Assembly: GCF_004798865.1 (NCBI RefSeq)
Contig: NW_025335268.1
Coordinates: 5,586,486-5,650,485 of the forward strand
Direction of reading: 5' to 3'
From: Varanus komodoensis
Lineage: Eukaryota > Chordata > Lepidosauria > Squamata > Varanidae
DNA length: 64,000 nt
The notes under the pieces: model-generated
The model's input: the letters and a program-made list of their open reading frames with translations, nothing else
What the model was told of the DNA's origin: nothing
The model's database searches: none
Position numbers and translations under genes: made by a program
Shown here: positions 22,401 to 34,375 of the stretch, piece after piece
How positions within the stretch are numbered: the first letter of the stretch is position 1
Layout of the letters: the number at the start of each line of letters is the position of its first letter

Positions 22401-24211
22401 TCTTGGAAGGATGAATACAAATCAACATGTGATTGGTAAATCAGCAGAATCGAGCATCTGCTGCATTTAAAGCAGGAAGGAGAGGAAACCTTTTGGTTCC
22501 CCCTCTTCTGATAAAAAGCATGAATTGCTGCAGCTTGGCAAAGGAGTAAATTAGACAATTGCTCAATAATGTGGTTTAAAAGCCCGTCCAGAGTAATGCA
22601 GTCTTAACAGCACCAATATATTCTTATGAAATGATATAAACTTCACTAGGTTGTGTACAGCTTCAGCCATATAAAGCCAGATCAGTCAAGTAGAAGTCCC
22701 TTTGGGCCTGCTAGGGAAGCTTGCCTTTTCCAAATACGTTAAACACACAAGCCCAAGGCTGAATGCAGGATTGCTGAGATCAGGGCTATTCTGGTGCAGA
22801 CGAGTTATGTACTGCTGATAGGGGAGGATTAATGAGCTGGTCTGCTCATCCGTTGCAATTAGAAACAACACTAGAACTATTCTGGGGCTATTTCTATGGT
22901 GAGAGAACTTGAAATCCAGCTTATTGGCGCCCAGCCACTGGTTGGTCTCCATGTAAAATAAGGGCTGTTATAAATATAGGATCATAAAACCAGGAGCAGC
23001 ATCATACATGTTGCTCTCCTTTTAGAAGGCAAAGGGCTATTTGTTAACAGACCCACAGCAGTTTTCATAAAGGGCAGGATTAGGAAGAAGGACAGGCAGG
23101 ATTTTTAAAGCGTCACTTATTGAAGCTCAGGTTGCTCCGCTATTAACTGAGGAGGAGGCAGCAAGACTGGATCCAGAATTGTTGTGGGGTTTCAAAGGAG
23201 CAGTTGTAATAGGAAATGTGGGGTGGAAGAACACAGACTTTTTCAGTCCAGTCAATGCATGTTCCTGACATCCGTGGTGTAGTGGATCCAAGGCTCACAG
23301 GGGTGCAGTGCCAGCGCCTTTTTAGTAGCAGGGATGCTGATGTCATCTGCCACTCCACTCAGAAACCTGTATCTTCTCTGAGCTTCGCTGCAACCTTTAC
23401 AGAAGCTTTGGGGTGCTGGGTGGGGAGTGAGAATTTCCGAGCAACAGCATATTGTTCCTTGTTGCCATGTAAAATATTCTGGGGTGGCTTAATTATGAAC
23501 AGGCAATTAAGACTCATTAACTTTACAAAAGACCTGCACCTGGCAGATGAAAATGCTTAGGGCTGGTTAGCTGATATGGCTCAACACAGATGCTTGCATT
23601 TTTGGAATGTCTTCAATGGGTTGACTATACAACTGTCGTAAGTCTCCAGAATTGATTACTGCACCACTGAATGGATGTATAATCACTAGAGTCTTTTTCA
23701 CACTGTGGTTAGCCTTGTTGAATCACACCCAACACTCGTGCAGTCCAATGTCCTGTGGCCAGTCAGATGCCTTTGGAAGCAGGTCTGAAGTTAAGTCATG
23801 CTAGATTCTGGACATTAATGGTCTTACAGGGAAGTAATGTTAGTGCTCTATTCTGCTCTGGTTGAACCTCACCTGGAGTGCTATGCCTAGTTTTGGGCAA
23901 TGTAGTTACGAAAGACAGAAACAGAAGCATGTCCAGAAAAAGACAGACAAATATGATGTGAGACCAACAGGTCCAAGCCCTGTCAGGAAACTTTGAAGAA
24001 GTTGGGTACATTGAGTGTAGAAAAAAGGGTTATCTTCACATATTGGAAGTGCTGACACAAATATGACTGAGCATATGGATCCCTGCTGTTCTGGAAGGGA
24101 AATCCTCCAAAGTGGGTTCCAGTTATGCAGGAAATAGATTTTGATGACACATTAAGAACTTCCAGATAGATCAAACTGTTCAACAGAAAGCATTCTCCTA
24201 GAACATAGAAA
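19466..24211. other. Intergenic stretch without recognisable gene
   Basis: Mostly single-copy sequence as far as I can tell. There is a short direct duplication near 19,642-19,685 ('gatgaaggagtatcaaac' twice). Frames up to 194 codons (for example 21,780-22,364) resemble nothing known, and I treat them as chance. Confidence 0.4.
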
Positions 24212-24397
24212 ACAGAGCAAGTCAGAAGGGACTTCCTGGGCCATCTAGTCTGACCCCCACTTCCAGTCAGCTCCGCTCATGACATGCCTGCCACAGGCAT
24301 GTCCAGCCTACCCTTAAACACCCTCACTGATGGGGCTTCAACCACCTCCCTTGGAAGCCGATTCCATAACCTAGAGATCCTCACCTTCAGGAAGTAC

Positions 24398-24399
<2 letters not shown>

Positions 24400-24436
<37 letters not shown>

Positions 24437-24812
24437 TTAAAACATTTTTATGCCGCCCCATTCACCGAGGCCTCGGGGTGGCTTACAACAATACATTAGA
24501 AACCACATAAATAAAAATTAAAATATATACATTAGAATAATAATAATTTAAAATATATGCATATGTGTGTGTGTGTGTGTGTGTATACACACACACACGC
24601 GCGCACACACACACACAATATAAAATAAGCCGCCCTGGCCAGATAAGATTCAATAGTATTAACAGTTAAAATGCTGCTTGAATAAAAAGGTCTTCGCCTG
24701 GCACCGAAAAACAAATAACGACGGCGCCAGGCGGACCTCTCTGGGGAGCGCATTCCATAACTTAGGCGCCACTGCTGAGAAAGCCCTCCTCCGAGTAACC
24801 ACCCTCCTAATT
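24400..24812 (-). mobile_element. L2 LINE 3' fragment inserted in CR1
   Basis: A minus-strand L2 end of the same family as the 7.3-10.1 kb element: an (AAAT)n tail (plus 24,400-24,440), 'atgccgccccattc' and 'ggcctcggggtggcttacaa', a TG/AC microsatellite inside, then the C-terminal ORF2 region ('aataaaaaggtcttcgcctg', 'gcgccaggcggacctctctg'). Any target-site duplication is only 3-5 bases and imperfect. Confidence 0.88.
24557..24617. repeat. Compound (TG)n/(AC)n microsatellite
   Basis: A TG run is followed by 'tatacacacac', then a CG-rich step and a second AC run, so the two halves are partly self-complementary. Confidence 0.9.
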
Positions 24813-25035
24813 TCTTCCTGGCATCCACCCTGAATCTTGGTTCCCTGAGCTTTGCTCCATTGGAATCCATCCTGACCTCATCCACAGAGGGAAAAAGGTC
24901 ACAACCCACTTCCACATGACACCACCTCACATACCTATGTATATATTGCTAATAGGTCCCCTCTGAGTCTCCTCTTCTCAGGGCTAAAAAGACCCAGTTC
25001 CCTCAGTCCCTCCTCTCCTCTTCCTTGAAGAGGCT

Positions 25036-27519
25036 TTTAGGAAAAAGTTTGATGCCCTCCTAGCAGTAATATTGTAGTAGTGGATTTCCTGCATTGGTGG
25101 TGGTTGAATCAGAAGACCTTTGAGCAGGAGCTCTGCCTTCATTTAATTCAAGATTTGGTAAGCCAGCCCTGCTGTGTTTTGGGATCCTCCTGCTCATTCT
25201 GCCCCAAAGTTTGGGCCTGATAGAAACAGGCTATGACTTCAAACTTCTTGCCAGCAAGGTGGCACCAAGAAGCATCCTGCCTCGACCCAGGGAGCTTGTA
25301 CTCGTGACTAGAAACCAGGGATGGGATTGCTTTAAAGGGGGATTTTAAGAGATATCCATGGCGGAGATTGCTCAACTGTTGTTCTCACCATATTGGGTTG
25401 CAGAAAATGCCATACGCTAGTTGTGCACTGGGTGACGGTATGTCTCCATCTTTAATAACAGAGGACATTATAATAATAATTAGTGTTAATAATAATACTA
25501 GTAAGTTTTTGTAGGTGATTCCAAGCTCTATTTATTGAGAGGAAGAGGGTAAAAAACTTCTCTGAATCCATTCTCTCTACACTATGCATAATTTTATAAA
25601 GCTGTGTGTAGCATAGCCTTCTATGATCTAGTGCCTGCTAGGTGGATTATAATGCCCACCATTCCTAACCATGAGTCAAGATTGCTGGGGCTGATGGGAG
25701 CTGAAGTCCAACATCTCACAGGCACCAGGATGGAGAAGCCTGGTTCAGAGCATATTTGCAGGCTGGTTTTTACTACGGCTTTGGCGAGCACACGGGAGGG
25801 CTTTTCAGAGACGTTCAACGCCGTAATGACTGTAGTGGCTGCAGGACCACTGTGTCCCGTACGGTCTTGACAGCCAGTATGGAGGATCATCAGAGGCACT
25901 TCTTCACATGCCCACCAAGGGGCCTCTTCCCAGGCTTTGGAACTCGCTTTGTTGACACGTTGGCACCTCCCCACATGCCTTGTCAGCACCAGCTAAAGCT
26001 TCCTGTTCTACCTGGATCTGCTTCACTGGCTGTTTTTATTCAGCTCTTCTTGTGACGTTCATATTTTAAGTAGGTTTTTGTGTGCATTCACTGTCCATTG
26101 TGGGGTTTTGGTTTTGCCTTTTTACACAGCCTTTAGTTTTATATGGCACTGGGGTATAGAATCATAGAAGAGTGGGAAAGGGCCAATAAGGCCATCAGCT
26201 TCAGCCCCCAGCTCAGTGCAAAGCTCAAAGTTAAAGCGTCCAAACAGATGGCAGTCCAGCTATACTCCCATGATACATGGCTCTACGCATATATTGTAAG
26301 GCTATTTGATGGTGCTTGTCCAAAGGTACGGCAGGCACCCAGCCATGCACGCCTACACAGGGCAAGTATCCATTCACACAGAAAGCCTCTCCTCTCTTAC
26401 TCTCAGGGAGGGCAAAACTACACACCACACAGGAGGCCAACCCTTGGTTCTTTTAAGCACCTGCCCGGGACAAATGGGCAAACCATGCGGGCGGAGGGGT
26501 GCGGTACTCCACTCATGGCTATGCCACACTGCCAGCCAGAATTATTGTGCACATGGGTGGGAAGGCAGAGGAGATCCAAAGGGGTCAGGGTCAGTTTCAG
26601 GAGGAAGGCAAATGGCATAAGCTAACACCCCTCCCTGCAAGCAGCTGTGCGTTCTGTCACACACACATGCACACTCACACATGCACAAACCTTCTCACTC
26701 ACAGCCCTGATGCAATTTCCCCATGTGCTGCATCAACTGGGCTTAGGCATTTTGAGTGAGTTCTAAGTTCCTAGGCAGTGCCATGGGTTGCACTGCCATG
26801 GGTTGCACTGCACTTTCCAGCATTGAGGTCAAATCATGAGGTCGAGGGATCAGAGCTATGACCAAGCTCCCTGCAGTTGGCATGGAAACACCAACACCTG
26901 TTGTCTCTCCAGGTTGGGACCACAACCTCAAAGAAGGGAGAAGGGGAGCCATCCCCTTGTCCTGCTTGGGAGCCAAAGCTTGTGCAGAACATGTTGCCGG
27001 CTGTCCCATGTGTGGCAGGTCTCCCAGAGGGCCCTGGCGCTCCGTCGCCCCTCATGCACATTAAGGCTCATGCAGCTGAGACTGCCCACCAGCACGTTGC
27101 ATCTGCTGGCCTCCTGTCAGTTCCATGTCCCCTGGTTCCTCAGGGCGCCACATCAGTGTGCTCCCCACCCAGCTAGCAATACATCTGTGGTGGTGATGAC
27201 TGATGGGTCTGGGGATAGGAAGCTGACTCCGGCTGGCATATGGTGAGGTTTGGTCTGCCAGTGATGGCCACACTTGGTGGACAGGGGAAGGTCAAGGCAT
27301 GTGCAGGTCACTGAATGTGTGGAATAAATGGACCAACCCGTTTTGTAAGGGTTGCATTAGGAGCCTCATGAAAGGGAATACTGTCTCTGCCTGGCCATAA
27401 GTCTGAACAGCTTTTGTATTCTGTGGGCCATTAACAGTCCTTCTGGTGTTGGGTTTGGTGGCCACCTCAATCAGCACAGATGTTCTAGATGATAAAAAGA
27501 GCTTTTTATGAGGATAAGT
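25036..27519. other. Intergenic stretch with few repeats
   Basis: About 25,640-25,745 is a member of the short palindromic repeat family ('gctggggctgatgggagctg'). About 25,860-26,160 faintly resembles an L2 3' region but is too decayed to assign. A 15-bp duplication ('gccatgggttgcact') lies near 26,779-26,810. No gene was recognised. Confidence 0.35.
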
Positions 27520-27800
27520 TGATCCCAGAGTGTAGGACACGGAATAATCAATTCAAGTTGCAACAACCCAGATTCAGGCTGGACATCAGGAAAAGCTTCC
27601 TCACTGTCAGAGCAAAATGAGAGTGGAACCAGCTGCCTAGAGAAGTGGTGGGCTCTTCACATTAGAGACATTCAAAACGAAACTGGACAGCCATCTGAGT
27701 GGGACAGTGTAAACTGGTGTCCTGCAAAAGCAAGGGGTTGGACCCGAGGAACGTCAGGGCCCCTTCCAACTGTACTATTCCATGATTTTATGATTCTATA
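27520..27800 (+). mobile_element. CR1 LINE 3' end
   Basis: Words in order are 'aggctggacatcaggaaaag', 'cttcctcactgtcagag', 'tggaaccagctgcctagaga', 'actggacagccatctgag', 'ggggttggacc' and 'ccccttccaactgtac'. It finishes in 'atgattttatgattctata', the octamer-like terminus characteristic of CR1. Confidence 0.88.
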
Positions 27801-27884
27801 AAGCAAGCCCCTATGAAGAGGATGGCTTGGGATGGGGAGAGCACATTGTTATGATCAATACAGAGTCCCAGAGTCTGTAGGATA

Positions 27885-28457
27885 GAGCAGGTGGTGCAGT
27901 TGAAGTCTCCTTACATACCAGTCCATTCCCTGTGGTCTCCATCCGACGCCCTCCCCGTAACGAAGTTGAAGGGGGAGTTTGTAAGGAGGAGGGCCTTCTC
28001 CTGCATAGCACCCCAAGTCTGGAATTCAATCCTGCTCAAGGTCCGGTTGGCACCTACTCTTTTGGCTTTTAGGTGTCAACTAAAGACTTACCTGTTTAGC
28101 AGTTATTTTAACAGGGGAAATTTTAGGTATTAATGTTATTTTTATGCTCTGCCATAAAAATAGAGATATTTATTCTTAATTTTAATGGTTTATGCTTTAT
28201 TCTTGGGATATATATATCATTTAGTCTTTATTAATTCTATTCTTTTCCTATTTTGGTTTTTTAATTCTGTTAATTTATAGATTTTATTGTTATTATGATT
28301 AGACTTTGCAGTGAATGTTATATTGTGCTTGTATTGCTCTATGTTGCTGGCTTTCAGCATGTTGTAAGCTGCCCAGAGAGCCTATGGCTAGCGAGGCAGC
28401 ATATACATTGACTAACTGACTGACTGATTGATTGATTGATTGAATGAATGAATGAAT
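27885..28457 (+). mobile_element. L2 LINE 3' fragment
   Basis: The remnant frame 27,891-28,133 contains RRRAFSCIAPQVWNSI and VRLAPTLLAFRCQLKTYLF, the C-terminal end of L2 ORF2. A 3' UTR follows with 'catgttgtaagctgcccaga', 'gcgaggcagcatatac' and a terminal (TTGA)n/(TGAA)n repeat. The tail repeat differs from the (AAT)n of the 10.1-kb copy. Confidence 0.82.
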
Positions 28458-28489
28458 ATATAGTAACACTGCCTCAGATGGCACAACTA

Positions 28490-30240
28490 GGAGCCAGTCA
28501 TCAAGGCTTATACTCCTCAGAGGCACAGGTGTGAGCAGTCCACTTCCGTGCTTTTAATGAATGCCCTGGAGGCAGTTGAGAGCCCAAAGGGGAGGACAGG
28601 GAATCGGAATATCTCGTCTCCAATCTGGAAGCATAGGAAGTGTCTATAATTATGGTCTATGGTAATGTGGAAGTAGGCATCTTGCAAGCCAGTCATGGAA
28701 AACTAGTTTAGTTCTTGCCAGAGAGCTAGGATGCTTTGGTGACCATCCTGAACTCCTTCAGTATGATAGGTGATGCCTCTAGGAACGATCTGGGTTCCCT
28801 ATAAAAATGCCTCGTAGGTCTCCAATTGGTCTGATTCCTCCATTCCATTTTGGTATCGTGAAGTAGTGAGAGTCAAAGCCCCAGAAAAGGTTGGAATGAG
28901 GTCCCTATGGTCCCCCTGGAAAGTAATGAATCAACCCCCAACGTTCAGTATTGGGATGAATCCTTTCTCCTAATGGAGTTGAGAGATGGCAGAGTATGGA
29001 CGCAATCTGGTAGGCACTCTCTGTGATGGAGTAGAGCCAGGAGTCAAATGCTATAAGTTCCCGTGCGGGAAGGAATAGAAAGAGATGTCTGCCAACAATG
29101 ATGGTGCTCATCCCTCTTCAGGTGCTTTCATGCTTGCTTGAAGCAGGCCATGGTGTTGCACCATCTGGCCTCAGGGGATGCCTGGAACATGGGGACAGGC
29201 TCAACATAAACCTTGTACTGCTAAGGATGTGCTGGATGGGGGGGGGGGGGCTGACGTATGAGTTTTGGTGGACGATCATTGGAAACCATCCTCCTCACCA
29301 TCCTCCTGGCCTTCAGCAGGGAGTCCATGTGTGCTTGGAAGAGGCCTTCCCCATCAAAGGGGAGGTCCTCAGTGCTGGAGCAGGTCCTCCTGTGGCCGCC
29401 CTGTGGATGTCTCCTGATGAGCCTATCATTGCCTTGGCGTCGGAGCCAACAGGTCCATGCTGTGGTGGGTCTGCTGATGAGCCAGCTTCATGGCCTCTGA
29501 TGAGAACACCCGAATCAGTTCCCTGTAGTCATCAGAAAGGTGGTCGCACACAGTCCTGTTTTTGTCCCACGCCAGCAGTCAGTAGTGGGCCACAGTGGCC
29601 TTATAGTTGGAGACTCAGAGGCCAAGCAATGAAGCCACAGAGACCCCCTCACTATACTGCCCAGTCATTGGCTCTCTCTCTCTACCGGCACCAAGTGTTC
29701 CTATTGCGATCAGCCCTACACAGATCCAGGGATGACCAAGCTGGCTATGGATGCTGGAAGAGGAACAGAATGCTTCTTTCCAGGACCCAGTACATGCTCT
29801 TGAACTGCTCTGAGATGGTATGTGCAGCTGTAGGGCCTTCTATGTCTGCTGGATCCTCTGCAGTGTATGGGCACTGCCACTGGTGCCAAGTCCTCCCTGG
29901 TAATGGCATAGGAGAGGGAGACTGTGATCCTGCCTTCCAGGATACCGTATCTCAACACTGAGGGAATTCACCATCCTCACGATCTGCCCAGAGAATCTGC
30001 CCATCTCCTCCAGTGGAAATATTGGGCCCTGTGTGGCAAAGTCCCGTGGTTTCCCACGTGTGCTTGCCCAAGCAGAAATGGCAGAGGAGGTGTCCATCTG
30101 TGGCGGGCAGTTCAGTCCCACAGTGGACACATTTCTAAATGTGTCTTCCCTTCGATGCTGTTGCAGTAGACGGGGAAGGCAGAAGCAAAGGAGGGAGGGA
30201 TGATCAGTAGAAGGGTGCAAAAGACCAGAGAGAGAGGGAA
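28490..30240 (-). mobile_element. DIRS-like retroelement fossil, decayed
   Basis: Read on the minus strand, about 28,540-28,900 resembles the reverse-transcriptase core of DIRS-type (tyrosine-recombinase) retrotransposons, including a short LQDAYFH-like word and an LPFGLSTA word. The part from about 28,900 to 30,240 lies upstream of it and is probably the remains of the gag-like region. I see no recombinase and no terminal repeats. The element is broken in many places and clearly old. Family assignment is by motif and is moderately sure; the outer limits are approximate. Confidence 0.6.
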
Positions 30241-30337
30241 GGTAGGAAAAGTGTGTGTGTGTGTTTTACAAGTCAAGAGTGAAAACAAAGTTCACAGAGA
30301 GAGGGGTAGAAAAGGAAGCTGACCAAGGAGGAGAAAG

Positions 30338-30352
30338 TGGGGGGGGGGGGGG

Positions 30353-30380
<28 letters not shown>
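30338..30380. repeat. (G)n(GA)n low-complexity run
   Basis: A poly-G run of about fourteen bases passes directly into a GA dinucleotide run. Confidence 0.95.
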
Positions 30381-30384
<4 letters not shown>

Positions 30385-30399
30385 AATAAGGTTATATTC

Positions 30400-30586
30400 T
30401 TTTCCGCACCAGACAAAACCCTTTTTATTTTCCCACTATTTTAATGTTTAATTGATTTTAACCGGGGTTTTGGTATATTAATGGACTGATGCTGTGGGTT
30501 TGTTTTATTCTACTTATTCTATTGTAGGCTGTCCCAAGATTGGGATGGGATAGAAAAGCTTCAGATGGATGGATGGATGGATGGAG
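30400..30586 (+). repeat. L2-type LINE 3' tail fragment
   Basis: A T-rich 3' UTR-like stretch ends in 'gtaggctgtcccaagattgg', 'gatgggatagaaa' and a terminal (ATGG)n run, an L2 3' end with yet another tail repeat. Confidence 0.6.
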
Positions 30587-33340
30587 AAACTGAGGAAAGG
30601 AGCTCTTCCCGATCTAGGTATGGAGGGGGTCAAAAAGGAACAGAGGGAATGGGCTGGAGCATCTCTCATGGGTGCAGGGACCAGAAATGGGAGAGGCTTT
30701 CACTCAGCTGTAGAATCCACGCAGATGTGGACCCCATATGTGTGATGCATAGAAATCATGGAGAAGAACTTGTATTCCAAAACATCTGGTGAGTAGCAGA
30801 TTCGGGAAGGCTAATCCATATACTCAACACACACATGCATGAGGCAAGGATGGGGAGAAACCACCTCTGTGCAGGTATTGCTGGACTGCAATTCACATCA
30901 CCCCTTCTTATTGGTTTTTCTGGCTGGGGCTGAGGGGAACTGGAATCTGTAAGTATCTGGATACTCACAGGCTCTCCATGCATGACATTCAGGAACTAAA
31001 TATCTAAACCAGATATTTGATATTATGGGTACCAGTCTGGGCAACATGAAACTCCGTAAATTTCAAGAGAGACTTCAGCAAGGTGTATTACAGGAGTTCC
31101 CTACAAATTTGGCAGTCTTCAAAGCCAACCATGCAAACCCATCTCTTTGCTGTTAAGCAGTTATCTTTCAAACAGATCAGGAACCAAAACCTCCTGGTCT
31201 TTCACTGCATCAGGAAAGCCCAAGAGAGAAAAAAATCCAAAAGAAAAAGGCTATCACTATTCAGAGAAAGAAAAATAAATCAATTCTTGTATAAAAATAG
31301 TTTAATAAAAGGCATAAAAATTCAAGAAAATATCTATAGTAACAACAGTGTTTGGCAAATGTGCACGTATACATATCTGAGGTTAAAATACATTATTTCT
31401 TTTGACGTACCTTACTTTATTATGTTGAGTCTATATAGATTTGGATCTGAAAGAAAAGAACTCACCACAGCTTCCTGGAACTGCATCCGCAAAAATGAAA
31501 TGGTTTTCCGCCCCCATCATTCCAAATTCATACTAATCAAAGGCACAATACGCTATGGGGTTATCCTACATACCACATTAAAATGAGTGGAAACTACTTA
31601 ACAGCAGTCGCTTTGATGGTTCTTGTGGAAGAGAACTTCACAATGTACTGTGCTGAAGCTTTGGACTAGCAAGTGGCAAGTTTATTCTAAAAAATGGGAG
31701 CCCTCTAAAGGTAACTGTTGAGAAATGTTAGCATGCCTGAATGAAACATCAGTGGGAAATGGAGTTTGCTGGCTGACACGCCCAAATAACAGAAGAAATA
31801 AATTGGGAAGCAAATCTAAAACAAAGACTGATGCTGTTAACACGTGAAGGAGCAGGAGTTCAACATGCCACTCCTAATGGAGATACAAAAACAAGAATTA
31901 TTCTGAATTGGGTGTGCAATTGGCCGCCAATAGCCTATTAGCAGAAAATTGAGAAATGAGGGTTTGCAATGTGTTTTCTAGGGAATGAGTTATCATGTCA
32001 TATATGCACACAAGAGATACCTGCACTGTATCTTTGTCTCACTGCTTCCTCTGTTAGGTTTCTTGCAAAGCTTAATGCTCATAATATGGTCCAAATACTG
32101 TGCTATGGTGACTGGTTAGCAGGTGGCTGGCTAAAGGCAAGCCTGCGCAGTGGTTATGCAGTCTTCCCAGAAGAAATGGAATATCTCCACTGGCCAGAGG
32201 CCCACTCTGGCATAGCCCCTTTTATGCTACTAGCTCACTACTCAAGCACCAACTGGAAATGCAGGATTCCATACACCAGAAAGGTGCTGTGATATTTTTG
32301 CAACATACAGCATATGAACAACATCACTCATATTGCAATTCCCCCTTGTGGACTAGTAAGGTGTCCAGTCCACACCAGTGCATGCAGGTGTTAGAGATGC
32401 TGATGGTGTGAATATATATGTCAATATGCCCTATCATAACCAATAATTTTCCCACCCACCTTATTACTTTTTGCTCTGTATTGCCACACCATAAAGATTC
32501 AGCTTCCTAAAATTGTTTATATTAATAGCTTGTGCAATGAAGATTAGATGGAAAAGGAGAAGGGGAACAAGTTCAGTCATCGTCCAACAATGGAAGAAAA
32601 GGAAGAGCGAAGATTAGAGAATACTAAGCCCTAACCTAGATCTGATGGAAGCCATTAACTATGCCATGTAGTGCCCTCTTTTTGACATGCTCTTATGGGC
32701 ACCTGGCTGTCCATATGCCAGGCCAGAATGCCAGTGCTATTCTGGCCCAGGTGGGCATTCACTGTGCACATACTAACTAGCTGCTCAGTGCGGAGACCTG
32801 GTTCATATATAATCATCTTGACCATGGTAAATATTGTTCCTGAGCCATTCCGACTCCTTTTCTAACCCATGCTTTAACTCCGTACTTCCACAAACCATTG
32901 TTTCCTGCTGCCTCTGAACTAGGAAACTGTTATTTAAGAAACCCCAGAAGTATTTAAGATGTGGAAGAAAAAGGATGGATGGAATATGTGGACACGATGT
33001 TTGATCTTAGAATGATAAACCATGGCTTAATTCAGCCTTCCCCAACCCGATGCATTTCAAATAAGTTGTACAACGCTGGCTGGGGATGATGGGAGTTGTA
33101 GTCCAATGCAGATGGAAGGCATTAGGTTGGGGGAGGCTTCATAAGACCAGGATTCCCTGTGTCTAAACTGTGCTACTGTAAATGCATCTAAATTAGATAA
33201 GAGCCACATGGAACACTTGCATGGGTAATTACCCACCTGTGAGTCATATCAAGCTCCCAAACCATTGGGCAGATGGAAAGCTTGACTAGTTTGAAGTATT
33301 CCCTAAAGAAATAAGAAAAGGACACACACGCACACACACT
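30587..33340. other. Intergenic stretch downstream of DUSP10
   Basis: Mostly AT-rich single-copy sequence. The 167-codon frame at 31,083-31,586 is AT-driven (Lys- and Ile-rich) and unlike any protein I know. A palindromic repeat lies at about 33,025-33,150. About 30,870-30,960 may be another weak copy of the palindromic family. Confidence 0.4.
33025..33150. repeat. Palindromic MITE-like repeat
   Basis: Its ends are inverted near-copies: 'cagccttccccaacccgatg' on the left, and the reverse complement of 'cattaggttgggggaggct' on the right. The interior has 'ggggatgatgggagttgtag', shared with the window-wide palindromic family. I saw no clear target-site duplication. Confidence 0.6.
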
Positions 33341-34375
33341 CAATTTCTAAAACAGTTTTCATTTTATAATCAACTTTTTTTTTACATGAACAGAAACACA
33401 CCAGTATTTTGTGCGAAAAAATATTTTAAATAAACTTTGCTTGTTCTTGATCTTTGTACATTCTGATATACATATGTAACAAGGTTTATGGCACTATAAC
33501 CAGTATCAGAAAAGGGAAAAAAATAATTGCTTTTGTGGTATTCCTTCTTCTAAATCAAGCCAGCCACCTTCACACTATTTTTTAAAAAATATTATTATTA
33601 TTGGGCAGCCAGCTGTTACTGGTTTGAACACTCAAAATAAAGAACTCTTTCCGTTCCCAAAAACTATTATTGCACAAGAAGCCAGTAAAGGCATATGGCA
33701 TAAAATGGTCAAGTCCTTGGTGTTAAAACATCCTATCCCACCCCCACCCACTCCACTCCCAAATAGAAAAATAGTACCAGAAGATGAAACATGGCAAATA
33801 AAAAGACTTTCTTTAGTCAAGAGGGTGAGAAGTGATTTGCAGATCGATTAAGCTGCTCTGATCTTCTTTGCACCAGCAAGCATTTTGCTTAGGTTTTCTT
33901 TAGCAAAGCCTTTGCAAACTCAAGGCCCATGGACTTCGTTGTCTTTTTGCTTTTATTTTGGCTGGTTGTGTTTTATTTTTAAAACATAGCTGTTTTCGGT
34001 CTATGAACCCGCACAGACTACTTAGTCATAATCTCTACAAGTAGCTGAATCACCAAAAAGGAAAAAAAATATATAGTGTCCAGTTTCTCTCACACGCATG
34101 TAGATTTTTAAAAACTGGTTTCTCTTTATGCATCTCTCCTTCACCCTGGTTCATTTTGAGAATGGACTTGCAACAGCATTCCCCATAACATTGGTGAAGT
34201 CTTTGTATTTTTGTAATGTTTTGTTCAAAACATTTTCTGTCGAATGTTCATCTTATAATTCTCTCTCCCCAATAAAGCTAAAAAAAACCCCCCAAAAAAC
34301 CAACAACAACAACCCAAGCCTCCCAAGTCCACATCAAGTGAAGAACACAACAGTCTGCCAGATGCTTCTTGGCCA
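33340..34375 (-). other. Inferred DUSP10 3' UTR
   Basis: This lies directly after the stop codon on the minus strand. Two AATAAA words on that strand near 33,951-33,978 would give a 3' UTR of about 0.4 kb; a longer one reaching 33,340-33,600 would match the roughly 0.8-1 kb I recall for other amniotes. No interrupting repeat is visible. The distal limit is a guess. Confidence 0.45.

Larger units (their letters stand above)
24212..25035 (-). mobile_element. CR1 LINE copy carrying an L2 insertion
   Basis: Minus-strand CR1 in two pieces. The plus strand reads 'agggacttcctgggccatct' through 'tcaggaagtactt' (to 24,399), then from about 24,814 'cttcctggcatccaccctga' through 'ctcttctcagggctaaaaag' and 'cagttccctcagtcc'. 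The equivalent uninterrupted CR1 junction 'aggaagtacttcctggcatc' is seen at 13,701-13,720. Confidence 0.88.

Noticed and set aside
25860-26160. Possible L2 3' fragment
   Set aside because: Only faint resemblance to the ORF2 end and no conserved tail block; not enough to call.
29098-29961. 287-codon open frame on the plus strand
   Set aside because: It is antisense to the DIRS-like fossil and has no recognisable domain; treated as a shadow.
31083-31586. 167-codon open frame downstream of DUSP10
   Set aside because: AT-driven Lys/Ile-rich composition, no motif, no supporting context.
34266-34295. Plus-strand AATAAA followed by an A run, like an mRNA 3' end
   Set aside because: It lies within the inferred DUSP10 3' UTR on the opposite strand, with no coding sequence before it; likely coincidence.
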